DNA from: an uncultured Eubacterium sp.
GTDB taxonomy: Bacteria > Bacillota > Clostridia > Lachnospirales > Lachnospiraceae
Length of the DNA stretch: 33,809 bases
Assembly (NCBI GenBank): GCA_934316925.1
Contig: CAKREC010000023.1
Coordinates: 1 to 33,809, forward strand
Direction of reading: 5' to 3'
The position numbers and the translations under genes were made by a program. Every line of letters begins with the position of its first letter. Positions within the stretch are counted from its first letter, which is position 1. Below, in pieces: positions 26,649 through 33,809 of the stretch. The notes beneath the pieces are model-generated. The model was not told the DNA's origin. It did not search any database and worked only from the letters and a program-made list of their open reading frames with translations.

Positions 26649-28286
26649 ATGAAACGAGAATATTATAATAGGAAGAAACTGGGGAAAAAAATTCTGGCAT
26701 TGACCTTGGCCGCAGCAATGGGACTGACCGGTTGTGGCTCCAAATCAAAACAGGCAGATGAAGATGCTACTCCTGTAGTGCAAGTGGAACCAACACCAAA
26801 CAATCTGCAGGATGGAGAAATTTCTTTGCCCAAAAGTATCAGTACCAATCCGATTGTAGGAAACAGTACAACAGGAGATTTCGTATACGGAGGAGATCCT
26901 TCCGTATTGGTCGATGGTGACACCGTATATCTGTATACCGGACACGACACTTCGACTGACGCAAATGCTAAAAATAAGGTTTACATAATCCGTGAATATC
27001 TTTGCTATTCAACCAAAGATATGGTCAACTGGAAATCCGAAGGTTCTGTCATGACGGCAGATACCAGCCATATTTCCTGGGCGACAGGCTCTACTTCCGC
27101 GTGGGCGAGTCAGGTCATGAAATATAAAGGAAAATATTACCTGTATTATTGTACCTGGGATCGTACCGCTTCTGGTAAGCAGTCGATTGGTGTGGCGGTA
27201 TCGGATAGTCCGACCGGACAATTCGTGGATTCCGGAAGACCATTGGTACAGGGAACGGTAACAGAACCACAGAGCAGCAACTGGGATGACATTGATCCGA
27301 CTGCCTGGATCGAAACCGATGAAAATGGCGAAGAGCATCGCTATCTTGCCTGGGGCAACAGCAAATTTTACATATGTGAACTAAATGAAGATATGACCTC
27401 GGTAAAGGATTTGAATGGGGATGGCAAGATTACTTGCGGAAATAGTGTGAAAAACAGTGATATTGTCAACAAACAGGTCGGACTTGGTTCCTACACTGAG
27501 GCTCCGTGGCTGTACCGACGCCAGAATGAGAAGGGCGAGTACTATGGAGACTATTATCTCTTTTATGCGACCGGCTGGCGTGAAAAGATGGGATATGCGA
27601 CAACCACAGAGCTGATGAGTGGTATGTGGAAGAGCCATGGCGTCATCATGCCGCCAACAGCAACGTCCAATACCAACCATATGGCAGTATTTGATTTCAA
27701 GGGAAAAACATATTTTGTGTATCACAATGGCTCCTTGCCATCTGGAAACGGCTATCGTCGTTCCGCCTGTGTCACAGAGGTCAAATGGAATGAGGATGGA
27801 ACGATCCAGTCGATACCGGAGACTGCAGCAGGTCTTGCTGGAACAACATCTTATATTGAAACTTCTTCCGGAGAGAAAATTTCTCATGAAACGTATATCA
27901 ATTCTTCAGCGGATGACCAATATCCATATAAAGATGTAGAACTCGGAACCGGTGTGGGTAAAGATGATCTGGATGCCAAATGGGTTCTTACAGCAGGAAA
28001 AGCAGAACCATCTAAGAATGCCTATGTATCCATTCAGTCTGAGAATAAACCGGGACTTTACTGGACAGCAAATAAAGACAAAACCGTCACACTTGCACAG
28101 GATGACGATGGATCCGACGATACGGCAAAAAGCCAGACGTTCTATTCGGTTAAGGCACTGGATGGCAGTGACGGTGTTTCGCTGGAGAGTGTATCCCAGA
28201 AGGGAACCTATCTTACAGTTGTAGAAGGGAAGCTTTGTCTGACCGATGGCAGCGACAAGAAAGCCTCGACGTTCCAAGTAAAATAA
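26649..28286 (+). CDS. GH43 lipoprotein with AbfB-like beta-trefoil module
   Basis: 545 residues from ATG 26649 behind GGAGGAGAAGG. The lipobox GLTGC gives Cys29. The GH43 domain (about 60-400) has Asp83 in GGDPSV, Asp216 in DIDPTAW, Glu284 in YTEAPW and His344 in NTNHMA. An insert LNGDGKIT (about 255-262) resembles a calcium-binding EF-hand loop. The C-terminal 90 residues carry two beta-trefoil-like strands sets (YVSIQSENKPGLYWTA; GVSLESVSQKGTYLTV) like the AbfB/CBM42 arabinose-binding module, though shorter than a full 140-residue trefoil. Likely an alpha-L-arabinofuranosidase or related debranching enzyme on the surface; beta-xylosidase activity cannot be excluded. It is closely related to the next gene, which lies 110 bases downstream without a terminator between. 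Confidence 0.87.
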   Translation: MKREYYNRKKLGKKILALTLAAAMGLTGCGSKSKQADEDATPVVQVEPTPNNLQDGEISLPKSISTNPIVGNSTTGDFVYGGDPSVLVDGDTVYLYTGHDTSTDANAKNKVYIIREYLCYSTKDMVNWKSEGSVMTADTSHISWATGSTSAWASQVMKYKGKYYLYYCTWDRTASGKQSIGVAVSDSPTGQFVDSGRPLVQGTVTEPQSSNWDDIDPTAWIETDENGEEHRYLAWGNSKFYICELNEDMTSVKDLNGDGKITCGNSVKNSDIVNKQVGLGSYTEAPWLYRRQNEKGEYYGDYYLFYATGWREKMGYATTTELMSGMWKSHGVIMPPTATSNTNHMAVFDFKGKTYFVYHNGSLPSGNGYRRSACVTEVKWNEDGTIQSIPETAAGLAGTTSYIETSSGEKISHETYINSSADDQYPYKDVELGTGVGKDDLDAKWVLTAGKAEPSKNAYVSIQSENKPGLYWTANKDKTVTLAQDDDGSDDTAKSQTFYSVKALDGSDGVSLESVSQKGTYLTVVEGKLCLTDGSDKKASTFQVK

Positions 28287-28396
28287 CATGTTAAACTTTA
28301 AGAAAATAAAATAGCAGAAAAGGTCAAAATACCGGTATGGACGCCAGTTGGCTTTGGTGCTACAATGTAGACAGTATAGGAAAGGAGACAGGTCTT

Positions 28397-30514
28397 ATGT
28401 GGAAAAAAAGATTTGTAGCCGCTGTTTTGACAGCAGCGATGGTACTGCCGACAGGATTTGTGGGAGTGACAACAGATACGCAGGCAGCAACCAAAGGCAA
28501 GGAAATTGAACTTGCCAAAAGCGCATCCAATCCGATTGCCGGGTTTGATGCCAGTGGAAATATGGTATATGGAGGAGATCCTTCGGTTCTGGTAGATGGG
28601 GATACCGTTTATCTGTATGTAGGTCATGATGCGTCTACCGATGCGGAAGTCAATAAGGCAATTTACAATATGCCGGAATATTTGTGCTATTCTTCCAAAG
28701 ACATGGTCAATTGGAAAGCAGAGGGATCCGTTATGAAAGCCAGCACGATCAGATGGGCAAACAATTCTACTTCCGCATGGGCAAGCCAGGTGATGAAGCA
28801 CAATGGCAAGTACTATTTGTACTATTGCACATGGGACAAGACCAATGCCGGCAAGCAGTCGATCGGTGTAGCAGTGTCAGACAGTCCGACCGGTCAGTTT
28901 CAGGATATCGGCAAGCCAATCGTTGCCGGCACGGTGACAGAACCACAGAGCAGCAACTGGAATGATATTGACCCAACCGCATGGATTGAAACGGATTCTA
29001 ATGGTGTAGAACATCGTTACCTTGCGTGGGGCAATGGTAAATATTACATTTGTGAGCTGAATGAAGATATGATTTCCGTAAAGGATCAGAATGGGGATGG
29101 CAAGATCACGAGCGGAACCAGCACAAAGACTGCAGATATTATTGATAAGACATCAGGTCTTGGCGCATATACGGAGGCACCATGGTTGTATCGCAGACAG
29201 GATGCCAATGGCAACTACACCGGTAAATATTACCTCTTCTATGCTTCTGGCTGGAGAGAGAAGATGGCATATGCAACAACCGATGATCTGATGAATGGAA
29301 CATGGACGCAGGGCGGCATTATCATGGAGCCGACAGCGACATCCAATACAAACCATATGGCTGTGTTTGATTTCAAGGGTAAAACCTATTTTGTATATCA
29401 TAATGGTTCTCTTCCAAAAGGAAATGGATATCGCCGTGTAGCATGCGTGACGGAATTGAAGTTCAATGCGGACGGCTCGATCCAGAAGATGGAAGAAACA
29501 GCAGCAGGTCTTGCCGGCACAAAATCTGTACTTTATACAAACTCCGGCCAGCTGTTAGGACATGAAAACTTTACCAATAGTGTTTCGGATGCAAAATATC
29601 CTTATAAGAAAATAAAAGTCGGTGCGGGAAGAGGTAAGACTACAACCGATCGTCAGTGGGTATTCGTGGCTGGTAAAGCGGACAAGAATAAGGGCGCTTA
29701 TGTATCCATTCAGTCTGAAAACAAAGCAGGTCTGTATCTTACGGCGAATGCGGATAAAACCGTGACACTGGCACAGGATACCGAGGGTACTTCGGCAATG
29801 GCTGCCAAACAGACATTTATCTCGATCGAGGGTCTGGCTGACAGCAAAGGCGTTTCTTTTGAAAGCGTATCCCAGCCGGGATATTATCTCACGATTGTCA
29901 ATGGTACACTTGCACTGACCAAGGGAAGTGATGCAGTTGCAGCTACTTTCTATACCGGAACCGATGCAAGTGATGCGTCCCTTCGTTCGGTTTCTGCCGT
30001 TATGAAGAAGAATCAGATCCTTGCAGGCAAAAAACTGACCAAGAAAAGCATTACGGTTTATGCCGCATATGCCAATGGTACATCCAAAAAAGTTACGAAC
30101 TTCACAACGAATGTGAAGAAGCTGAAGCTGAAAAAAGCCGGCAAAAAGACTTTGAAAGTTACTTATAAAGAAGGTTCTGTCACAAAAACGACGACAGTAC
30201 CGGTCGAAGTGATCAAAAAGCCGGCAAAAGTAAAAAAAGTTACAGTAAAAGTTAAGGTCAAAAAGAAATCGACCAAATTCAATATTTCGTGGAAGAAAGC
30301 CAGTGGTGCCGTTGGATATGAGATTACTTATGGTAAAACAAAGAAAAAACACACAGCGCTCACTACGACGAAAAAATTGAAGACTTCTTATACCGACGAA
30401 GAAAAAGAATTTAAAAAGGGTAAGACATACTATTTCCATGTGCGTTCTTACACAAAAGTAAATGGCAAAAAAGTCTACTCCAAATACAAGACAAAAGCAG
30501 TGAAAATTAAGTAA
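28397..30514 (+). CDS. Secreted GH43 with AbfB-like, Ig-like and fibronectin-III modules
   Basis: 705 residues from ATG 28397 behind AAAGGAG. The in-frame ATG at 28337 lacks a site. A signal peptide ends near TQA-A (residue 30), without lipobox Cys. The catalytic GH43 residues are Asp61 (GGDPSV), Asp192 (DIDPTAW), Glu260 (YTEAPW) and His320. The QNGDGKIT loop (231-238) is shared with the upstream paralogue. An AbfB-like module spans about 433-518 (YVSIQSENKAGLYLTA; GVSFESVSQPGYYLTI). A Big_3-like Ig domain (about 530-605) and a fibronectin-III-like domain (about 612-705) complete it, both Lys-rich. It is a duplicate of the 26649 gene with lipid anchor replaced by a long basic tail. A weak promoter (TGGACG at 28338, TACAAT at 28361, 17 bases apart) may exist; co-transcription is also possible. 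Confidence 0.88.
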   Translation: MWKKRFVAAVLTAAMVLPTGFVGVTTDTQAATKGKEIELAKSASNPIAGFDASGNMVYGGDPSVLVDGDTVYLYVGHDASTDAEVNKAIYNMPEYLCYSSKDMVNWKAEGSVMKASTIRWANNSTSAWASQVMKHNGKYYLYYCTWDKTNAGKQSIGVAVSDSPTGQFQDIGKPIVAGTVTEPQSSNWNDIDPTAWIETDSNGVEHRYLAWGNGKYYICELNEDMISVKDQNGDGKITSGTSTKTADIIDKTSGLGAYTEAPWLYRRQDANGNYTGKYYLFYASGWREKMAYATTDDLMNGTWTQGGIIMEPTATSNTNHMAVFDFKGKTYFVYHNGSLPKGNGYRRVACVTELKFNADGSIQKMEETAAGLAGTKSVLYTNSGQLLGHENFTNSVSDAKYPYKKIKVGAGRGKTTTDRQWVFVAGKADKNKGAYVSIQSENKAGLYLTANADKTVTLAQDTEGTSAMAAKQTFISIEGLADSKGVSFESVSQPGYYLTIVNGTLALTKGSDAVAATFYTGTDASDASLRSVSAVMKKNQILAGKKLTKKSITVYAAYANGTSKKVTNFTTNVKKLKLKKAGKKTLKVTYKEGSVTKTTTVPVEVIKKPAKVKKVTVKVKVKKKSTKFNISWKKASGAVGYEITYGKTKKKHTALTTTKKLKTSYTDEEKEFKKGKTYYFHVRSYTKVNGKKVYSKYKTKAVKIK

Positions 30515-30519
30515 TTCTT

Positions 30520-30534
30520 CTTAATGAAATTAAG
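30520..30534 (+). terminator. Weak hairpin after the secreted GH43 gene
   Basis: CTTAAT (30520-30525) pairs with ATTAAG (30529-30534), extendable with wobble pairs to CTTCTTAAT/ATTAAGGGG (30517-30537), then CTCTTT. The U-tract is poor. Confidence 0.35.
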
Positions 30535-30649
30535 GGGCTCTTTAGAAATTGGAAAACCATTTAAAACAGGCATTTGTGGCACAAAAAGAGCAAAAATATG
30601 TTAAATATTTACAAAAGAAATTGTATGAAAACATTTTTATTTGACAGTA

Positions 30650-30678
30650 TTGACAAAACATATACCAGGTGCTAAAAT
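30650..30678 (+). promoter_or_regulatory. Promoter of the secreted LamG gene
   Basis: TTGACA (30650-30655), 17 bases, TAAAAT (30673-30678). Another TTGACA occurs at 30641-30646. The -35 is a full consensus match, in keeping with the restricted codon use of the gene. Confidence 0.65.
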
Positions 30679-30723
30679 GACCTTACAAATCATCAATGAA
30701 ATCATAAAAGGAGGAATTTTAAA

Positions 30724-31587
30724 ATGATGAAAAGATTTATGTGTGGAGCTTTGGCTGCAGCAGTAGCTTTCAGCGCATTGGCAGTAGCTCCATCAGCAGA
30801 TGCAGCAAAGGCACCAAAAGCTAAGTACACATTCAACATGAACAAGAAGAGCAAAAAGGTTGTTGCAGTAGCTCGTAAAAAAGATACAGCTAACTACACA
30901 ACATCCAACACAGAGACTGGTACTCTTCCAGAAGCTAAGAATGCTAAAAAAGTTAAGTTGAAATATGTTAAAGGTAAACATGGCAAAGCTCTTTACCTTG
31001 ACAGAACTTCTTCTTACGGTGCAGAGCTCAAAGGTGTTAAGTTAGGATCTAAATCCTGGACTGTATCTTTCTGGGTTAAATCTGCAAACAAAGTATCTGA
31101 CTTCATGGCTATCTTCTTTACAGGAAACAACATTGTAAACCCTAAGAAGACAAAATGGCTCTCTATTACAGCTGCTTCTTGGTTAGATGGTGGTAACTGT
31201 CCAGTAGTATGGTCCCACAACGCAGCAAACGGCCAGTTCCCTTGGTATGCATACCAGGATGAAGAAGGAACATGGGTTGGCGATGTAGCTGTTAAACCTA
31301 ACAAATGGGTACATATCACAGTTGTTGTTGATACAAAAGACACATGTGAATATGGTACAGCTGGTGAAGAAGGATATGTTAAATCATATCATGCTTGGAC
31401 TTATGTAAACGGTAAACTTTATGGTAACGGTACTGTTGCTAAAGGAACTATGAGCAACAGCAACAAATTCTTCTTAGGAATCAATGCTTGGGATACTCCA
31501 TTCAAAGGTTACTTTGATGATGTTAAGTTATTCAACAAAGCTCTTACTGCTAAACAGGTTAAAGCTCTTTACAAATCTGTAAAATAA
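30724..31587 (+). CDS. Secreted LamG/concanavalin A-like lectin-domain protein
   Basis: 287 residues behind AAAGGAGGAATTTT. ATG at 30727 is an equally possible start. The signal peptide ends at ADA-A near residue 28. A Lys-rich strand region (about 33-90) precedes a LamG_3-type beta-sandwich (about 90-287) with SWTVSFWVKS, KWVHITVVVDT, AWTYVNGKLYGNG and GYFDDVKLFNKALTAKQVKALY. It has no catalytic domain. Codon use is strongly restricted and the promoter is good, both pointing to abundant expression. Likely a carbohydrate- or surface-binding protein that helps hold polysaccharide; the ligand is unknown. It is related in fold, not obviously in sequence, to the LamG module of the cytosolic GGDEF-EAL protein. 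Confidence 0.82.
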   Translation: MMKRFMCGALAAAVAFSALAVAPSADAAKAPKAKYTFNMNKKSKKVVAVARKKDTANYTTSNTETGTLPEAKNAKKVKLKYVKGKHGKALYLDRTSSYGAELKGVKLGSKSWTVSFWVKSANKVSDFMAIFFTGNNIVNPKKTKWLSITAASWLDGGNCPVVWSHNAANGQFPWYAYQDEEGTWVGDVAVKPNKWVHITVVVDTKDTCEYGTAGEEGYVKSYHAWTYVNGKLYGNGTVAKGTMSNSNKFFLGINAWDTPFKGYFDDVKLFNKALTAKQVKALYKSVK

Positions 31588-31623
31588 TCGTTGAAGATTA
31601 TTGATTTAAATTGATGATGATTC

Positions 31624-31650
31624 AAGGGTCGTCCTTATGGGACGGCCCTT
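31624..31650 (+). terminator. Terminator after the secreted LamG gene
   Basis: AAGGGTCGTCC (31624-31634) pairs with GGACGGCCCTT (31640-31650, one wobble) around TTATG. ATTTTATTT follows. Confidence 0.82.
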
Positions 31651-31726
31651 ATTTTATTTCGTATTTACAAGCTATTTTTTGGATGTTAAAAGAAATTATC
31701 AGAATTTTCAAAAAATTTATATTCTA

Positions 31727-31755
31727 TTGACTTTTTGTTGTTCAAAATGTATAAT
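31727..31755 (+). promoter_or_regulatory. Promoter of the repeat-module secreted protein gene
   Basis: TTGACT (31727-31732), 17 bases, TATAAT (31750-31755). The next ATG of a real gene is 133 bases after the -10, leaving a long leader. Confidence 0.7.
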
Positions 31756-31775
31756 ATAAGCAAATATGTTTGTGC

Positions 31776-31840
31776 GCATTTAGGTAATGTTGCCATATCT
31801 TGGCTAATGTGCCTTGGCCGGGATGGCATTTCCTATGTGT
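31776..31840 (+). promoter_or_regulatory. Structured 5' leader, class unknown
   Basis: An outer stem (31776-31784 with 31832-31840, one mismatch and two wobbles) encloses TGCCAT (31791-31796) paired with ATGGCA (31823-31828). An inner GGC/GCC hairpin (31802-31813) sits inside. Two near-identical segments, GGTAATGTTGCC and GGCTAATGTGCC, occur in tandem. It does not match any riboswitch I can name. It may be a regulatory RNA element or only a stabilising leader. Confidence 0.35.
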
Positions 31841-31887
31841 AAGAGGGGCATATTGGGAATTATATCTTTAAAAGGAGGAATTGAAAC

Positions 31888-33809
31888 ATGATTAAAAGTT
31901 TCAAAAAAGGCTTAGCTTTAGTTCTTGCAGCTGCTATGGTATTCTCTACACCAATTGCTACAAATTCCACAAAAGCTAATGCTGAAGAAGCTGCAACCGA
32001 GACGGATGTGGTTACAGATACTACGGACGTGGCGGATGAAGTTGCAACTGGTGCTTGGTGGACTCATTTTAGTAAGTATTATCAGTTTGATGGAGATTTT
32101 AGAGCAACTTTTGATATTCATATGAATGAAGTTGGAACATTAAACTGGAATAATGTTGCAACAGTGTTTGCAACTGATGCTGCTCGTGGTGGTGACGGCT
32201 ATGATGAATATGTTGTACTTCGCCAGGATCAGTTTGGTTGGGGCCATGCATATGACAATGTAAAAGTTGTAAAAGATTGGTTCACTGCGGATGAGGCAAA
32301 TGGTATTTCTGCTTATGAAAGTGGTGACACAAGTGGTGCTGACGGCGCTGCTTGGACGGGATATCCTGCTATTTATAAAGACGCAGATGTTCAGATCACG
32401 ATTAGAAGAGCAGGCAATACGGTTAATATGACTAGCGTAGTCACAGCAGCAGATGGAAAGAAGTATAGTGAGGAATATGAATATACATATACGATGAATC
32501 AAAAAGTAAGAGTATTCTTCGCGAGTGATGGTTCTTCATTTACTGTAAAAAAATTCACTTTGGCTAAGAGCTTGATTAAAAATGGTAAAGCTACAATAGC
32601 TGGCAAGAATATTGAATTTTCCTATGACTTGGGAGATGAAACTATTGTTCCAGATTCTGTAGATGCTGTTGTGTCTGGTGCTGGAATTGAAGCTACAGAG
32701 GTTCCTGCAAATGCAGAAGGTAAATATGCATACACACCAAAAACATCAGGAACATATGAGTATGCGATCACAGCAAAGAAAAACACTTACGAAGATGCAG
32801 TTGTGAAAGGTGACATTTCTGTTGCAGTAACAGATGATGGCTTGCTCTATGATTATGAATTGGCAAAAGATTTCAAGGCATCCAAATCTGCAGATGCATA
32901 CACTTTGACTTACAGCAAACTCTATGAAGATGCAGATGCTAAGTTGACAGTAAAAGATTCCGATGGAAAAGAAATTGCTTTAGATGCTAACAATGCAGCT
33001 AAGTTTGCTTCTTTGACAGATGGAAAAACTTACACAGCTACATTGGTTGTTTCGAAAGAAGGATATGTTACAAAAACATATACCACTCAGTTCACATATA
33101 CAGCTGAGAAGAGAGAAGAAGCAGGCAAAGATGTAAAACGTACTGAGATTAATAAAACTCTTGGTAAAACAGATCTTTCTTCTGCATTCTGGACAGAATT
33201 TGAACCATTCAAGATTGAAGACAATAAGAAATACACATTTGTATTTGAAAACCATGGTACTGGTAAACAGAATTACCAAAACTTTGTTTTAGCTTTTGCT
33301 AATGGTACAGATTACAATACCAAAACTCGTCCAGCAACATATACAGAATATGCAGTAGTTCGCGCTGATAACTATGCATGGATTGTGAATGCAGAAAATA
33401 AGACGGTAGCAAATACATCTTTAAGTGGTAAAGCAATCACGTACACAAACTCTATTACAGATCCTGCTGCTGGTTCTACTGAGTCTTGGGCAGAATGGTT
33501 GAGTATTATTAAAGATTCTGATGTAACAATGAACGTAATTCGTTCCGGTAGCGAAGTGAAATTGGAAGCTACTATCGTTTCACAGGCAGATAAGTCTAAG
33601 AAGATTGACTGGACTGCTTCTTTGAACTGTGCAAATGCAGATGGTTCTGCTCCAAATCCTTTGTACATGGCATTTACTGTAGATAGCTGCTATTTGAACT
33701 TGAAATATGTTGACGAGCAGGTAAGTAATGTAAAATTGACGGCGTCTAATACTTCAACAGAAAAACCTAAAGATGTTACTGGCGGCACAAAGAAATCAAT
33801 TGTATATAC
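31888..33809 (+). CDS. Secreted repeat-module protein, probable carbohydrate-binding (partial)
   Basis: At least 640 codons from ATG 31888 behind AAAGGAGG; no stop before the window ends. The signal peptide ends near KANA-E (residue 32). Two related modules are visible: about 57-227 (WWTHFSKYYQF, NWNNVATVFAT, YDEYVVLRQDQFGW, VQITIRRAGNTVNM) and about 432-608 (FWTEFEPFKI, NYQNFVLAFAN, YTEYAVVRADNYAW, VTMNVIRSGSEVKL). Between them are two Ig/Fn3-like segments (about 230-320 and 325-410). The modules are rich in Trp and Tyr, as in carbohydrate-binding domains, but I do not recognise the family. Whether a catalytic domain follows lies outside the window. Codon use resembles the neighbouring LamG gene, suggesting strong expression. 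Confidence 0.75.
   Translation, partial: MIKSFKKGLALVLAAAMVFSTPIATNSTKANAEEAATETDVVTDTTDVADEVATGAWWTHFSKYYQFDGDFRATFDIHMNEVGTLNWNNVATVFATDAARGGDGYDEYVVLRQDQFGWGHAYDNVKVVKDWFTADEANGISAYESGDTSGADGAAWTGYPAIYKDADVQITIRRAGNTVNMTSVVTAADGKKYSEEYEYTYTMNQKVRVFFASDGSSFTVKKFTLAKSLIKNGKATIAGKNIEFSYDLGDETIVPDSVDAVVSGAGIEATEVPANAEGKYAYTPKTSGTYEYAITAKKNTYEDAVVKGDISVAVTDDGLLYDYELAKDFKASKSADAYTLTYSKLYEDADAKLTVKDSDGKEIALDANNAAKFASLTDGKTYTATLVVSKEGYVTKTYTTQFTYTAEKREEAGKDVKRTEINKTLGKTDLSSAFWTEFEPFKIEDNKKYTFVFENHGTGKQNYQNFVLAFANGTDYNTKTRPATYTEYAVVRADNYAWIVNAENKTVANTSLSGKAITYTNSITDPAAGSTESWAEWLSIIKDSDVTMNVIRSGSEVKLEATIVSQADKSKKIDWTASLNCANADGSAPNPLYMAFTVDSCYLNLKYVDEQVSNVKLTASNTSTEKPKDVTGGTKKSIVY

Noticed and set aside
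27408..29106. Dockerin domain in the tandem GH43 proteins
   Set aside because: Only one calcium-loop-like NGDGKIT segment is present in each, inside the catalytic domain. A dockerin needs two paired repeats at the end of the protein.
29555..30439. Minus-strand frame of 294 codons
   Set aside because: It is the complement of the Lys-rich GH43 tail. AAA/AAG codons read backwards give Phe/Leu/Ser without stops, which explains the length. The plus frame has clear domains.
24390..30514. Sortase-anchored proteins
   Set aside because: The C-termini of the secreted GH43 enzymes end in VKVK or KAVKIK with no LPXTG motif or final hydrophobic helix.
31776..31840. Cyclic-di-GMP riboswitch in the leader
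   Set aside because: The presence of a GGDEF-EAL gene made this tempting, but I cannot find the conserved core of either known cyclic-di-GMP riboswitch class. It is kept only as an unclassified structured leader.
1..33809. Mobile elements, CRISPR arrays, tRNA or rRNA genes
   Set aside because: I saw no transposase or integrase motifs, no regular spaced repeats and no tRNA- or rRNA-like sequence. The reading is by eye, so a dedicated scan could still find a small RNA.

Overview
The window looks like a chromosomal carbohydrate-utilisation region from a Gram-positive gut Firmicute, most probably a Lachnospiraceae member of the Roseburia/Butyrivibrio/Lachnospira type. The reasons are moderate GC, strong GGAGG ribosome sites, lipoprotein and Lys-rich Ig-like secreted enzymes, and protein families I associate with that group (DUF5696, Yip1/NHL, DUF4846, DUF6171, permuted GH3). 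I cannot name a species. I saw no rRNA, tRNA, insertion sequence or CRISPR array. The central theme is breakdown and uptake of arabinan or arabinose-rich pectin side chains.

Layout. (1) 1-1976 (-): a GH3 glycosidase cut by the window edge, with its two domains in swapped order. (2) 2163-3883 (+): a DUF4846 membrane-anchored protein and a Gly/Ser-rich lipoprotein. (3) 3955-5946 (-): a cytoplasmic GGDEF-EAL cyclic-di-GMP protein carrying a C-terminal LamG/lectin domain. (4) 6111-7983 (+): a lipoprotein GH43 endo-arabinanase and an overlapping small membrane protein. (5) 8212-19616 (+): a seven-gene putative operon with a CBM-like/solute-binding fusion, two ABC permeases, an NHL-TPR-Yip1 membrane protein, a DUF5696 secreted protein and a second ABC permease pair. 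(6) 19849-21423 (+): a second, lipoprotein solute-binding protein with its own promoter and terminator. (7) 21532-24284 (+): an intracellular GH43, a GH51 arabinofuranosidase and a small Cys-rich DUF6171 protein. (8) 24390-26495 (-): a secreted GH43 endo-arabinanase with Ig-like repeats. (9) 26649-30514 (+): two tandem paralogous GH43 enzymes with AbfB-like beta-trefoil modules. (10) 30724 to the end (+): a secreted LamG protein and a secreted repeat-module protein cut by the window edge, each with a near-consensus promoter.

How the parts fit (inference). Surface endo-arabinanases and exported GH43 enzymes cut and debranch arabinan. Solute-binding proteins hand oligosaccharides to one or both permease pairs. 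No ABC ATPase is encoded here, so a shared MsmX-type ATPase elsewhere is expected. Cytoplasmic GH43 and GH51 then release arabinose. The least understood part is the middle of the large operon (SBP fusion, NHL-TPR-Yip1, DUF5696), which looks like an uncharacterised membrane-anchored accessory machine for glycan import. The GGDEF-EAL-LamG protein may tie polysaccharide sensing to cyclic-di-GMP. No dedicated transcriptional regulator gene was seen in the window.
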